A DNA stretch of 64,000 nucleotides from Romanomermis culicivorax (Eukaryota; Nematoda; Enoplea; Mermithida; Mermithidae). The translations under genes were made by a program, and so were the position numbers. Numbering within the stretch: the stretch's first letter is position 1; the number at the start of each line of letters is the position of its first letter. Shown piece after piece: positions 49,199-62,219 of this stretch. A model generated the notes under the pieces. It was given only the letters and a program-made list of their open reading frames with translations, ran no database searches and was not told the DNA's origin. Where the stretch lies: NCBI GenBank assembly GCA_963922205.1, contig CAWUHX010000247.1, positions 434,001 through 498,000 of the forward strand, read 5' to 3'.

Positions 49199-50023
49199 AT
49201 GCAAATTGGTCCCCAATTACCCGAGAAATTTAAAAATCGCTCCGAATCTCCGACGATCAACGACGAATCTCAATCCAACGCCGAAATATACGGTCCCGTT
49301 TTACCGCCCAACGTCGAAGTCGAAGAAAACGTCGACGACGACGTCGTCATCGGGCCTCAAATTCCCGGAACGTCGTCGTCGTCGCTGCCCGATCTTGAAT
49401 TTCGACAATTCGCCGAAAATTTGACCAATTTTAAACGTCGAAAAAACGACGAAAATTTAGAAAAACGCGAACAATGGATGTTGGAATTGCCTGAAAAACG
49501 ACCCCTAATTTTTGGCGGCCTTGAACAAAAAAATTGTACGAAATTTAGTCGTAAAAATCGCGATTTAAACGACGACGGTTCGGAATGGACGAAAAAACCG
49601 GGCGAAAAAGTGAATTTTTTTTTAAAAAATTTGAAATTTAGAGTAATTTTTCTCAAATTTTAAGGCTAAAATTAAAAGTTCACCATCGGAGAAACGTAAA
49701 TTCGAAGCCGAAATGGACGAAAAATGTTCGAAAGAAGTGGAAAAATTTAACAAAATTAAAAATCGCGGCGAATCGATGCTAACTTTACACAATGCGAAAA
49801 AGTGTAAACAAGTAAAACAATGTGTTTACACCGCAAATTTTCCTAGTGTAAAGCGACTTTCTTTTTTCAGGAAGAATCAATTGTCAAAGAAAGGCGGCCA
49901 TTCGATCGAGATTTAGACTTAAAAATCGTTAAAGGCGAGGTAATGACGACCAAAAAATTGCAAGAGAAAGCTTTACACTTGTCGTCCAGATTTTCGCACG
50001 GCGGCGATAGACGATTTTTGTAA
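49199..50023 (+). CDS. GPALPP1: GPALPP motif-containing protein, three exons
   Basis: Homologue of GPALPP1 (DUF3752 family), a nuclear protein of poorly known function. Exons: 49199-49609, 49665 to about 49801, 49871-50023. The N-terminal part has three GPxLP-type motifs (IGPQLP, YGPVLPP, IGPQIP) separated by acidic Ser-rich text. It continues with REQWMLELPEK and SEWTKKPGEK, matching the family's RESWMTELPPE and IWTDTPADR. The charged middle reads ESMLTLHNAKK. The C-terminus is RRPFDRDLDLKIVKG and LSSRFSHGGDRRFL, the most conserved part of the family. The exon 2 to exon 3 phase is off by one as written, probably a missing A at 49797-49801. It starts 259 bp after the SERP1 stop. Confidence 0.92.
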
Positions 50024-51848
50024 ACATAAATGTAAATCAATTGTTTATTTTGTGTAAAATAAAGTCTGTAGTGTAAACTAGTTTTTTTCGTTTTTAGTGC
50101 AAAAGCTTTTCACATGCACGACTTTTTCCGATAGTTTACACTCGCCAGGGTAGTTCATGAACACCGGATTTTTTCCGAGTTTACACTTCGTAATCTTGCT
50201 TGATGATAGGGAGGAAGCTTTACATCAAGATATAGAAATTTGATGAGCGAGCTTTACACCAAAACCTGTGTGCCATACTTTACACAATATTACAGCCTGT
50301 AAAGTATAAATTGGTGGTCTGCTTTCTTACTTAACGTCGCTTGCGTGGTATGTACTAGCAGTGTAAAGTAGTAATAGTAGCCTCTTAGTATGTGTAAAGT
50401 CTTCCTGCTCTATAGTTTACAATTTTTTGTTTATAGTTCACACATGGTATGACATTTTTGTGTAAACTTGGCACTGACCGTTTGGTAAAAATTTTTTTCT
50501 GACTCAATTGTAAAGTGAGCCATTAGCATCGTACGTTTTTTGCGCAAAATGGATTCGTATTGTAAAGTAAAAACATAAATGGTCGCTTGAACACGTATAA
50601 TATTAATTAACATTTCACTGATTCAAGTTTTGAGTGTAAAGTGGAAATTTATCCTCGTTTAGTTGCTCAAGGGTAATATTTTTCAGCGGTGTAAAGCGTG
50701 TCGATTTGAACTCAATGATTTTACAATAAAGAATGTGTAAAGTGATCGTTCAAAATACAGAGATTGAATATTTATGTTTGTGAATTTACATAAAATGTAA
50801 AATTTGACTTTTTGCTACTCAAGTTTAAAGTAGTTTGAAAAACATACTTCTTTAGTGTAAAGTGAAAATACAGATGTTCGAAAGCAATTTTTCAGTCACA
50901 GGAGCACTGTCAATTGACCTACTTTACACAGCTTAACGCTTAGAATTTAAAAACATGTGTAAAATGCAATCTCCATCTAGTAACGGTGGCGTTTCTGCAC
51001 TGCTTAGCCGTGTAAAGTAGAAACAATATCAAGTTAAACTCAGTGGTTCTATAGTAAAGGTGTAAAATCCTCATTTTAAAGTGTAAAGTGATTTATGGTC
51101 ATTTTGATGATATATGTGGAGTCTCGAATCTACGGGGTCAGTTTACAGTTTTCTGTTCAAAATAATCTAGACAGACCAATGTTTGAGTATTCGTGTAAAC
51201 AAGCGACCAGCTGTTAGGTGAAATTAACTTTTTTTATTTCTAAAGTGTAAAATGCGATATCACTGTAGAACACATAATCCAGTAATTTCTGAGCAAAATT
51301 AACTTCCGTGGTGTAAAGTAGTTTTTTGAGTCACACAGTTACACTTTACACAGCCTCAGGTTTTAATGATAAAACAGCGTAAAGTATAGACATTTGTTCT
51401 TCGCTTTGGGGCATTTCTACAACGTGTTTCAGGAGTGTAAAGTGTTCTCTGAATTCAATGCATTTCAAAAGTAAAGAGTGTGTAAAGTCCTCATACAATG
51501 CATAGAACTAATGTTTTTATTCGAGATTTTATTACAATTGTCCAAAGTACGTTCAACTTGTTTTCTTACTCCAGGTGTAAAGTGTGTTAATGCAATAACT
51601 AATTTATGTGTAAACTTGATTTCTTTTGTGCAAACGCAAGTAGTATTGCTCGAATTATAGTTTTGGTCATCATCGCATGTAAAGTTCTGATAACACTCAG
51701 TATTGAAATAGATAGGGGGCAGATTCTAATTATTCAGATCATCAAAAATGGAGGAGTCAATTAGCACTAATTCCTCATGGAATTAATTAGCATAATTATA
51801 GGAAGTCATGATACACGTAAAAATATCCTCATTCCATAAATCTATAGA
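50024..51848. repeat. Intergenic DNA saturated with GTGTAAAGT motifs
   Basis: About 1.8 kb with dozens of TGTAAAGT/GTGTAAAG octamers, mostly on the plus strand and spaced irregularly by 20-70 bp, and a few inverted (CTTTACAC). There is no fixed long unit and no convincing gene. It separates the RGP1-SERP1-GPALPP1 cluster from the receptor gene. Confidence 0.65.
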
Positions 51849-54800
51849 ATGTCCGACTTCAACGACAGCGGAATTTCTACGCCAGCACCATCGCTATCTA
51901 TCGACAAACTAAAATTGACACAATTTTCGCTTTACATAATTACAGGCTTTTTAGCTTGCTTGTCCAGCAGCCTGGTTACGTTGACCATTTGCTGCCATAA
52001 AATTCTACGAACGAAAGAATACGCTTTTTTGGCCGGTTTAGCAGGTAGATGATATAATTGCACACTTCCACAATATTCTATAATATTCTTTTACATTCTA
52101 CGATGTTCTAGAACTTTCCGGAATAATGCACTACATTAAATGTACCTGCACATCATATCACGTGATCATTCAATAAGATATGCATCACTTGTAAGTAATT
52201 ATATGGGCAAACCATAAAGGGGGTACACAAAAGATACCCCTGTACAAAACATATACTTTAAAGTTTACTGCCTTAACTGTCTGGTGTGATACAGTGGGTG
52301 TATCCAAATTTGGTTAAATGTTCCCCGCGCAGGGGGTGTAGAAAGTATGGTCCAGGATGTAATATGATCCAAGTTTCCTTAAGCATGTGGGGTGACACAC
52401 GAGGTGTAGAAAGTATAATGTTGTGCGGGATTGTTGTGAGGATGAAATAAGGACTAGATAGCGCAGCTTCATGAGTGAGGGCTAGCAGATGGAACAGGAT
52501 GTGCAGGCTTTGGGGTACTGTATGTAGGAAAGGCTACTCATAATCTCCACCTTGTACACTACACATAGCGTGACTGCCGGTAGATGATGAGAGAGAGACA
52601 TCAGCAACCCTAGCCCTGGAAAGGGCCTTGTGGAGAGCTGGAACCTTAGTCCTAATGGAAAGTCACTGGAGAGAGGAACATGATGGAAGACTGAAGGTGT
52701 AAAGTGACACTGTGTAGGAGAGAGAAGGGATTGGTGTTGTGCAGGTCTTTCCTTAAGGGTTTAACAAAAGATAGAGGCTTCTGGTCTGAACTGACCTGTT
52801 AGAACTAATCCCTTGGCTAAGCCTCGGTGATAGTGCAACAGTCTGGTTCCCCAGACCTGACCACAACAAAGATAAACTAATATACGGGGCCTCACACCGG
52901 ACCCTCGAAGTCTCCTAGATGAGACAAGGAATCCCCTCAGGGATAGACTTACTTTTCTGGATCCCCTGGTGGGTCTTCCAGAGCTTGCAGTCAGCAAGCT
53001 GGCGCCTGGGCCTTTGGCCCTTCGCTCAAATCACTCGGTCGGATCTAAATAACAAATAAACAAATATACCAATAAATCCAACGAATAATAAAACGAATGT
53101 GAAATGACCACTATCAATATTATGCATATATAAAACAAAGATGCTGGGAATATTTTACTGGACGCCAGCTATATATTTTCAAGAATATAATAAAAATGTA
53201 TAATAGTGAACAAATGATTTCACTATCACTTTTTGGTCTTTCTTTGGCGCTCCACTTCTATGCAAATGTCTGCATTGCTGGTCATTCAATTTGTTGATTT
53301 GCATGGCGATTTTCTGATGCAACTTGCCATCAACAGGGTGCCCAACATTGGGATCCAGACCCAATGGTGTAGCTTATGGAGAAGACTTACAAATGCAGCA
53401 AAAGATCTCTGGAAGGATGCGGACTTTGTTTGCTAAACTCATTTGTCAAGTACATAAATAGATACAAAAAGATGTGAACATGAAAGTTTGCAAATACAAT
53501 CATAAACGAGCATACTGTATGAGATTAAAGGTATGCTATAATATCACATGGGTGGATATCCATGACAAAAGTACACCCAAAGCTTTGACCATAGTTTCTA
53601 GATGCAAGTAGAATTTTACGTGTTGAAGCTTAAACCCTAGAATTCTAGTTCCATGTAGGAAGCAGGTCTGAGGCTTCAATTTGAAAAATTCTATTTCCAT
53701 GTAAAAACTGCAGTTGAAGCCTAGAGCGTCCTTTCCACATGGAAGTAGAATTTTACATGTTGAAGCTTCTGGAGTACATTCTACAGCCCCTCTATAGCCC
53801 CAATTCAGATTGTATGACATCATCCACCATGCTTTCTATACCCCCTGTATTGTCCCATGCAGTTAAGGCAGCAAACTTTGAAGTGTATGTTTTGTAGATG
53901 GGTATCTTTTGCGTATGCTGTATGGGCCCATATAACTACTGTTATACTTTCACATCATATGATCATAGTATAAGATATGCATCACTTGTACTTGCACATC
54001 ATATAACATGAACATACTGTGAGATATCAATCAAAGTGCTTTTTCTTTTTGACATAGCATCCGATTTCATTCGTGGCTATGGCTATTTGCATGGTGGTAT
54101 CGTTCGAATGTTGTTCCTGTGCCATGGAGTAGAAAATACACTTGTCACCTCGCACGATTGCCTGTTGCAAATTTACTCATCGGCTATGATGTACGGGCAA
54201 CAAGCATCATCGGCAATGATTTTGGTCTTGTCCATGGACAGGTTCTTTGCTGTATGCTTCTTCAATTCCTATCGAACTTGGGGTTTGAGGTGAAAGCTGT
54301 AGTATAAATGTTCCATCAAATAATTTGGTCTTTTTTTGTGCAGGTATTCGATGTGGACCATTGCGGCTATACATACATTTTGCTTAGTAATGACGGGCAT
54401 GGCGTGGATCATAACTTTCTGTTTCATGCCTCTAATAATGATAGCACAGGTTAGTAAAAAAAAACCCAGGCCAGATCAGATGACATGTTTCAATGACTCA
54501 GATTGTAGGTTTGACAGAGACATGTTACCCCCTAAACCAAAGGGGCACACCATCCTCAATTAGATCCAAATAATCATTGAACTCTGATTTGGATCATCCT
54601 GTGCTCACAGCAGAGGGAGAGGCCTGCACAGCTAAATTACTGAGAAGAATGTCCTAAAAGGTGTGTTACCCAAACTTTTGGAAGAAGGTATGGTAAATGA
54701 GCAGATGCTTGGCTTTCTAACTGTTCTAGAAGGTGAATTCCAAAGGGACGCACCTAAAGCAGCGAAATGTGGAGCATTGCTGAGATGTCCCCAAAGCAGA

Positions 54801-57506
54801 CCAAATGCACTTTCAAGTGATGACATGACCTGTAAGTATGCCTGCAGAGCCATCATAAATATCTTTGCCCCAGAATGTGACCTGAGATGCAACAGAAGTT
54901 CAATGAATGTGCTGTTGACTTTCTAAAGAGTCAGTATTTTAGTGGAGAGAAGAACTGGATTAATAGTCCAAGCAAAGGCTGATTATTGATCTATTTAAAC
55001 CAAGGCATCATATCCAGCTAAACCACAGCATCATTTCCATTTTCATGATGACTTTCTTTTCTCTCTTGATCATTTTCCTTCATCAACTTCTCAATCATTG
55101 CTAGGGGAGTCAAATCTGCTGTGGGTCAAAACCCCCCAACCCCCCCCCCCCCCCACGGGCATGTATGGTTGTGATCAAGGCCATATTTAGAGAGGGGCGG
55201 GCAGGTGGCCGCCTCCCTGTTAATTTTTTTTAAAGGTACAAAACACTGGATAAAGGCCACAATAATCTAGAACAAAAATATTTTTCTCAATTTTACACAT
55301 ATACCGATTGAATTGAAGACTTTTCTAGCTCTTCAGTGCATCATGTCTCATTCCACTCACTTCACCTAATGCATTTTACGAGAAAGTCATATAGTCAGCC
55401 GACCTCCGCCCCCCCCCTAAAAAAATTCCTCGATAAGGGCCTGGTTGTCATCTCCAAGTACCAGCCTGGAGAACCAGGTCGCGTACAGAAATACAAACAA
55501 AAAACTATTAAAATAAGAAAAAAGAGAACCATAGAAAATAAAGAAAAGTGTGTAATAATCTTCACCTTTGTGGCACTAAAAAATGAGGAAATCATGATGG
55601 ATGTTGTCATGGAATACTCTGACATCAATCTTTCCAGGAACTTTCAAAATGAAATTGTATCCACAATCTTGCTGACTTTGGTTGTTCTGCAATCTCTATG
55701 ATGTTGGTGCTCTAGAATCTTCAGGACATTGTAGGAAAATGTAGGAAGACATGAAACGTAATATTTGCTTACCAGGCTTGATGATTATATAGTGCAAAAT
55801 TTTATAAAAACTATGCATTTAAGTGCAACTTTTACAAAAAGTTTAAATTAAGTGCAAGACCCCCAAATTAAGTGCAATTAAGTGCTACTAATTAGCATTC
55901 TTTTGCAATCAGAAACCATGGATAATTGCATTTCTAAGCATACGAAGTATATTTCATCAAAAAAAAAATTAAGTGGAGCACTTAAAAACCCGTGCTCTAA
56001 TTATAACACACAATTAAATACAACATATGCAACAGAACAATATGGATAGACAAAATTCTACTACCTTCATCAGGCTTTCTGCAACTTTTACCAAATTTTG
56101 ACTGGAGTGGTTTTTGAACTGTGAGGTTTGAGTTTGTGAGTCAAGAGCCATCATCCACTAGGCCATCTGGGCCATTCTTCATATGGCTAGATTTTCTATA
56201 TATGCTGGTGGGTAGGGTGGTGGTTTTCCTTGCCTATAGCCCATGTGATGAAACTTCTCTTCCATATATGTTCCATGATGTAGGCATCAAAAGCATAGAA
56301 ATCACTCATATATGGAACAGAGGTTTCATCACATGTGCTGTAGGCAGAGAAAACCACCAACCTACCCACCAGCATGTATAGAAAATCTAGCCATATGAAA
56401 AATGGTCCAGATGACCTAGTGGATAGCACTGTTGACTCACAAACTCAAGGCTCACAGTTAAAAACCCTCCCTCTGGTCGAACTTTGGTAAAAGTTGTAGA
56501 AAGCCTGTGCATGATAGTAATGTCGCTTATCCATATTGATCTGTTACATACATTGTATTGTTGTGTTATATTAATGGTTTCACCATTTTTATGTGGTTGT
56601 ACAGGCCAAAAAGCAGACAGCAAAATAAGCTATCACAATCAGCCGCGGACAAACATTCAGACAATTTCTTTCTATATTCAACACTGCTTGCTGAAGTCTA
56701 CTCAACTGAGTTGAGTCTTGGTGATAAGGTGACCTGAATGAAGAACTGGGCCCTAGGTAGGTAGCCAAACAAGTCTTGCTTAGTCTGGCAGTAGCTGGTC
56801 TACGGAATGTGACCTCCACTAGGCCCCAAAAGCACCCAAAGAGCGCCTCTCTTATAACATACCATATAGTCCTGCAAAGCCTGTCTTTTCGGCTATAAAA
56901 AATAGATATCCACAGAATTTTAAAAAAAATTCATGAACTAAAAACATCTTTCAGACTTGTCGATTTGACACTGCCACATCTTTCACATATTACGTAATCC
57001 AAATCGGCGGTCGTTTCTTTCCCGGCCCAGTAAGCGCTCTTTTCTACCTATCGACATTCATTACTATAATATATATGCGGCGACATAGATCCAGTTCTGT
57101 GGCATCTAGCGACTACGCGCATACTCAACATTTGTCTCCTTTATGCTCTGTGGATCTAAAACGACAAATTAAAATGACGAAAAATGTTTCGCTGATCATG
57201 TTGAACACTTTTGTGTTTTCGTCATTACCATTCGGTTGGTCCTTCTTTAGTTTGGCATCCAATGGAGCCACGACACCAGCTTTCGATGAAGCTTCGCCTT
57301 TCTTTTATAGTTTGTCATTGATTAGCGCATCAACAAATATTTTGGTCTATTGTTCAAAGTACGAGAAATTTAGGGCCATTTTCTATAAACAGTTCGGCTG
57401 GAAGGCATCGACGTTGACCGCGCCACGTAATTCCCTATTTGCTGAACAAGCAATAGTGGCTCACAGTTCGATTAATGTTATGATGAAAATATTCCGAATG
57501 AAATAA
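51849..57506 (+). CDS. Seven-transmembrane receptor, rhodopsin-like, possibly nematode chemoreceptor type, 361 aa
   Basis: Four exons with closing phases: 51849-52044, 54058-54289, 54344-54449, 56955-57506. The N-terminus is short and Ser/Thr-rich with one NDS glycosylation site. TM1 is FSLYIITGFLACLSSSLVTL. TM3 ends in SMDRFFAV, replacing the DRY motif. A TM4 segment follows (FCLVMTGMAWIITFCFMPLI). TM5 is around PVSALFYLSTFITIIY, with a basic MRRHR loop. TM6 is SLIMLNTFVFSSLPFGWSFF. TM7 ends ASTNILVYC in place of NPxxY, followed by KYEKFRAIFYKQFGW. Layout and divergent motifs recall nematode Srsx-type receptors, but the ligand and exact family are unknown. Introns 1 and 3 exceed 2 kb and hold mobile elements. 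Confidence 0.8.
52045..54057. other. Receptor intron 1, no gene recognised
   Basis: Two kilobases of more balanced composition than the HDAC introns. At about 53540-53780 there are three diverged copies of a unit with TAGAATTTTACATGTTGAAG and a CCATGTAGGAAG-like segment. The block 52780-53050, with GGCGCCTGGGCCTTTGGCCC near its right end, looks like a dispersed element, but I could not define its ends. The short open frames have no family resemblance. Confidence 0.45.
55176..55443. mobile_element. 268-bp hAT-like MITE in receptor intron 3
   Basis: It begins CAAGGCCATATTTAG and ends CGATAAGGGCCTG, imperfect inverted termini of the CAGGSCC type. The flanks GTTGTGAT (55168-55175) and GTTGTCAT (55444-55451) match at 7 of 8 positions. 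No transposase frame. Confidence 0.7.
56006..56575. mobile_element. Foldback element, two 260-bp inverted arms
   Basis: The left arm runs inward from TATAACACAC through GCAACAGAACAATATGGAT, GCTTTCTGCAACTTTTACCA and TATGGCTAGATTTTCTATA. The right arm is its inverted copy ending TGTGTTATA. Near-identical peptides can be read from opposite strands (VFFIWLDFLYMLVG-like on both), which shows how well the arms match. Each arm holds a CTAGTGGATAG-like tRNA A-box resemblance. The loop is short, about 40-60 bp around 56260-56310. Confidence 0.85.
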
Positions 57507-58299
57507 ATGTAGATATCGTTAAATACTTATTGAATAAATTTTTATATTTCCAAAATAAGCTGGGCATGTGTTATATATAAAAAAATTGAGATGGCCTTCG
57601 GGGCTTAGACCGATTTATTGACTTCTTAATCCGTGGGGTTGGAGGAAGAAGGTAAAATTGGTAGGAGTAATTGTTGTGCAGGAGAGATAGCCAGGATTCG
57701 ACCTTAATGCCAGTGCTTCCCTGCGCCTGCCCTAAACCTCCGAATGACTCCTCACTCCTGGGCGAGAAGTCCAGGACAGAAACGCTTCTTACCCAAGAAA
57801 AACCTGACTAAAACTAACCAGACTAGGTAACACAGTTTAGAATGCATCCACAATACGACGTTTTTCATATAATATACACAAGACGGCCAGTCCACGGGCT
57901 AAAAATCTGTAATAAAACATCGACTACCACGTGAGAGAATAATAATAAAATTCACAGACGAATTCACAAAATCATGTTCTACAGTAGGAACAAAGGGCAT
58001 CCAGGCCCAGCATGGTGGGACGTTTTGTACTTGCAGGCGTCTTCTTAAAACTGACACAAGTGTGTCAGATGTCACACTACAACAAAATGGCACGATATCG
58101 TAAGCTGGTAATTTTTCTTACATACTGAAATATATACCAAAATCCGTGAACTCTAGACATCAGAAAAATAACGAGCAATGAAAGGGTTCGAACCCTTGAC
58201 CTTTTGCATACAAGGCAAATGTGCCAACTTAGCCACATGCTGAAGGCGTCAACTAATCCGGAATAGCAGAATCTGTTTGTTTTCCAAAAAAGGTGTAAA
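57507..58299. other. Intergenic DNA downstream of the receptor, with a tRNA-like remnant
   Basis: About 0.8 kb. An AATAAATT polyadenylation-type signal lies about 25 bp after the receptor stop. A block near 57660-57860 contains CCAGGATTCGACC, a weak B-box resemblance. No protein gene seen. Confidence 0.45.
58174..58242 (-). tRNA. tRNA-like sequence, probably pseudogene or SINE head
   Basis: On the minus strand it shows TGGCTAAGTTGG (A-box-like) followed by a perfect GGGTTCGAACCC T-arm and loop. The acceptor and anticodon stems are imperfect, and the anticodon cannot be assigned safely. Confidence 0.35.
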
Positions 58300-61200
58300 G
58301 CTGCCAAAAAATTGTCAAGTTTTTAAAACAGTTGTAAAGTTATGAATTTTTGGAAAAGTTATAAACAGTGAACAATTTTCTAAAAGTTGTAATGTTGCCT
58401 AAAATTGTAACGTTGCCAAAAAATTGTAAACTTTTCAAAACAGGTGTAAAGTTGTGGACTTCTGGAAAAGTTTTTAACTGCCAACAATTTTCTAAAAGTT
58501 GTAATGTTCCCTAAAAATTGGCGAAAAGGTTGTTGAAAAATTTCGGGAAAACGTTGTTTAGTTGCACGGAAAATTGTAAAAATGCTAGAAAGGTTGTAAA
58601 GTAGCCAAAAAGATGTCGAAAAATTTTTGTTGAAAGTTGGCAAGAAATTCGTAAACTTCCTGCTAAATTTTCAGAATTTTCCTAAAATGATGTAAAGTTC
58701 CTAGTTGTAAACTTGTCAAAAAATTAGTTCTGAAGTTGTTAAAACACATGTAAACTTGCCAAACAGTTGATAAAATTGTAAAAAATGCTGAAAATTGCTG
58801 CATTATTCAAAAAAGTTGCCAAAAACGTAAACATACAAAATGGGCTGTTGAAAGGCCAAAAAGTTGCCAAAAACTTTCGAAAAAGTTGTAAAGTTGTCAA
58901 ACAATAATGAAAAATCGCTACAAATCGTCGAAAAAGTCCGAAATATTTGAAAAATCGATGTTGTCCAAAAGGTGCAGAATGACCAAAAAAAGTTGTAAAA
59001 TTCCGAAAAAGGTTGTAAAGCTGTCAAAAAATTGTTGAAAATTGTCAAAAAATCATTGGAAAAACTTTAAATGCAAATACAAGTTGTAAAATTGCTGAAA
59101 AATTTGCAAAATCGCAAAAAAGTTGTAAGGTTACCAAAAACTTTTTCGAATTATAAAAAAGTGTAAACTTGTAGAAAAATTGTTGAAAATTAGCAGTAAA
59201 ATTATTTAAAAAGTTGCTAAAAAAAGTTACAGCTGCCGAAAGTTGTTGGAAAAATTGTCAAAAAATTGCTGAAAAAGTTGTAAAGTTGGGGAAAATTTGT
59301 CTGAAAGTTTAACGAAAAGTGTAAAGTTGATAAAAAGTTGTAAAATTGACGAGAAAATTGTTGTTTTTTGCCAAAAATTCTTGAAAAATGTCAAAAAATT
59401 GCAGGAAAATTTGTAAGGTCATCAAAAAGTTGTAAAGTGAACTAAAAAATTGTCAAGTTGTTGAAAAAATTTTCAAAATTTGAGAAAATGTTGCTGGAAA
59501 AATGCAAAAATTGCTGAAAATTTTTCCTTGAACGCCAAAGAAGTTGCAAAGTTGCTAAAAACTTCAAAAACTGTCAAAAATTGCCAAAAAACGTCAAAAA
59601 GTTGTAAAAATGCTAAAAAAGTAGTAAAATTATCCAAATATTGTAAAGTTGCGAGAGGGGTTGTAAAGTTGCTGGAAAAAATGTAAAATTGCTTAAAAAC
59701 TGTCATTGATTGAAGAAATCTGTTAAAAAGGTTAGTTGTAAAGCTGCTGAAAATTGTCGAAAAAGTCTAAACTTAGTAAAATAGTTGTATACAGCTGTCG
59801 AAAAAGTTTTGCTGATTGCCAAAAATTGTTGGAAACTGTCAAAAAATTGTAAAGTTACCGAAAAAGTTGTGACGTTGCCAAAAATTTGTAAAGTTCCCAA
59901 AAATTTATGAAGTTTTCAAAAAAGCAGTAAAGTTGTCAGAAAATTGTAAAGTTGTGAGAAGTTATAAACTTAATGAAAATGTTCGGAAAGTCGCCGAAAA
60001 TTGTAACGTTGCCGTGAGTTGTCGAAAATTTCCGGAAAAATAGTAAACTTGCCTAAAATTTATTGAAAACATTGTTAAGAAGTTTGCAAAAAAATTTTCA
60101 AGCTGCCCAAAAATTTGGAAAGTTGTCAAAAATTTGTCAAGTTGTGAAGAAAGAAAAAATTTGTCAAAAAAAATTGTAAACTTGCCAAAGAATTGCTGAA
60201 CATTGTCAAAAAATGCCAGAAATCGTTGTCATTAAAAAGTGATGAAAAAGGCTGTAAAGTTGTCAAAAATTACCATAATTGTAAAGTTGTTGCTGAAAAA
60301 ATTCTTTTCATTGCCGAAAATTGTCGAAAAATTGCTGAAAAGTCGAAAAGCTGCCAAAATTGTTAGAAAAGTTGTTGAAAAAGTTAAAAGTTTTCAAAAA
60401 TTGTCAAGTAAAATTGTAAACTTGCTCAAAAATTTTTGCCGGCAAGAAAAAAGTTGTAAACTTGGGCAAAAACTGCCAAAAAGTTGTCGGAAAATTGTTG
60501 AAATTTGCCAAGCTGAAAAATTATCATTGATTGCCAAAAAAGTTATCAAGATGCTGAAAAGTTGTAAGGCTGCTGAAAATTATTAGAAAAATTGTCCGAA
60601 AAGATCAAAGTGTTTGAAATTTGCCAAAGAATTTGTCGAAAAATAGTCATGGATTCCCAAAAAGTTGTAAAGTTGCCTAAAAATTGTCGATAATTTGTAA
60701 AAATCTAGAAAAAATCACAAAGTTATAGAAAAGTTGCCCGAAAATAAAAAATTGTCAGAAAAATTATCCAGAGAGCGTAAAGTTGTTCAAAAGTTCTTGG
60801 TTATTGCCTAAAGTTGTGAAAAAGTTTCAAAAAATTGTAAAGTTACATGCCTAAAAAAGTTGTCGAGAAAAGATTTGTAATTGGTATTGCCAAAAAATGT
60901 CGAAAATTGCGAAAAAGTTGTAAAGTATCAAAAATTGTCGAAAAGTTGTAAAGTTAGTAAGAAATTGTAAAATTGTTGTTAATTGCCAAAATATTCCTGG
61001 AAAAGTCGTAAAGTTGCTGTAAAATAGTTGTTGATAGTACCCACGAAAAAAGTTGTAAAGCAGCGGAAAATTGTGAAAAAGTTTTGTAAAATTGTGGGAA
61101 AAATTGTTGTTGATTGCCAAAAGTTCTTGAAAAATTTCAAAAAAAATGCACGAAAATTTGTAAAGTTGCCAAAAAGTTGTGAAGTAGTCGGAAAAATTTT

Positions 61201-62165
61201 CAAAATTTGCCAAAATGTTGCTGCGAAAGTGGAATAAATGCTAAAAATTTGTCCTTTATTGCTAAAAAAGTTGTCAAGCTGCTATGAATTCCTAAAACAG
61301 CCGAAAATTGTCCGGGAACGTTGTCGAAAAAGTGTAAAGTGGGCAAAAAAATTGTAAAGTTGTCGAAAATACAGTCGTTGATTGCCAAAAATCGTGAAAA
61401 AATTGTTCAAGAATTGTTGAAAATTGCCAACAACTTTTAAACTGGCAGGAGAGTTTGTAAAGTTACTAGAAATTGCCAAAAAGTTGCGAAAAAATTGTAA
61501 AGTTGTCAAAAACTTGCAAAGCTGCCAAAAAAAGTCGCAAGATCGCTGTTGATTTGTCGCTGATATTGCCGAAAATTGCAAAAAAAAGTTGTAAAGTTGC
61601 TAAAAGTGCCAAAAAATGTCGGAAAAGATGCCAAAAAAGTGTTATGATACGTTGTAAAAAAATTGCAATTTGAAAAGTGTCAAGTTTCCGTATCGCCAGA
61701 ATTGTCAAAAAGTTGTAAAGTAGAAATAGATTTCTAAAAAAATGTCGAGAATTGCAAAGAAGTTGTAAAGCTGCATAACATTTCGAAAAGTTGTAAACTT
61801 GCAGTTGTAAAAAGTTTAGAATCTTCAGTAAAATTCGTAAAAATCCTAGAAAGTTGTAAAGTTGCTAGGAAATTTTCATCAATTTTAGAAACTTCCGAAA
61901 GAAAGTTGTAAAGCAGCTAAAATTTCACAGAAAAGTGTAAAGTTGATGAACTCGGATTGCCAAAAAATTGCTGGAAAAAATGTCAAGTTGCTGAAAAATT
62001 GTCAGAAAGGTTATCGAAAAAGAGTGTAGTTATTTAAAAGTTGCTGATCGCCAAAAATTGTCAAAAAATTTCGGGAAAAGTTGTAAAGCTATTAAGAAGT
62101 GTAAAGCTGCCGAGAATGGTTTAAAGTTTTGAAATGACGAAAAAAATTGTTCAAGATTTCTAAAA
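58300..62165. repeat. 3.9-kb array of GTTGTAAAGTTGCCAAAAA units
   Basis: A short, highly degenerate unit of about 25-45 bp combining GTTGTAAAGTTG, CCAAAAATTGTCG and AAAATTGCTG is repeated perhaps a hundred times between the receptor and the SCYL1 3' end. Open frames here (KLLKTSKTVKNCQKTSK-like) are translations of the repeat. The same unit resumes at 63840-64000, beyond SCYL1 exons and an unrelated intron. Confidence 0.85.
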
Positions 62166-62219
62166 TCCTAAAATACAATTTTCTATATTTATAAATAGAA
62201 TAAAATGAAAAAAAATAAA

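Noticed and set aside
53179..53823. Short frames in receptor intron 1 as small genes
   Set aside because: They overlap diverged internal repeats and have no recognisable domain.
58380..61700. Many Lys/Phe-rich open frames on both strands
   Set aside because: All are translations of the GTTGTAAAGTTGCC array; none has a start context, conserved motif or splice logic.
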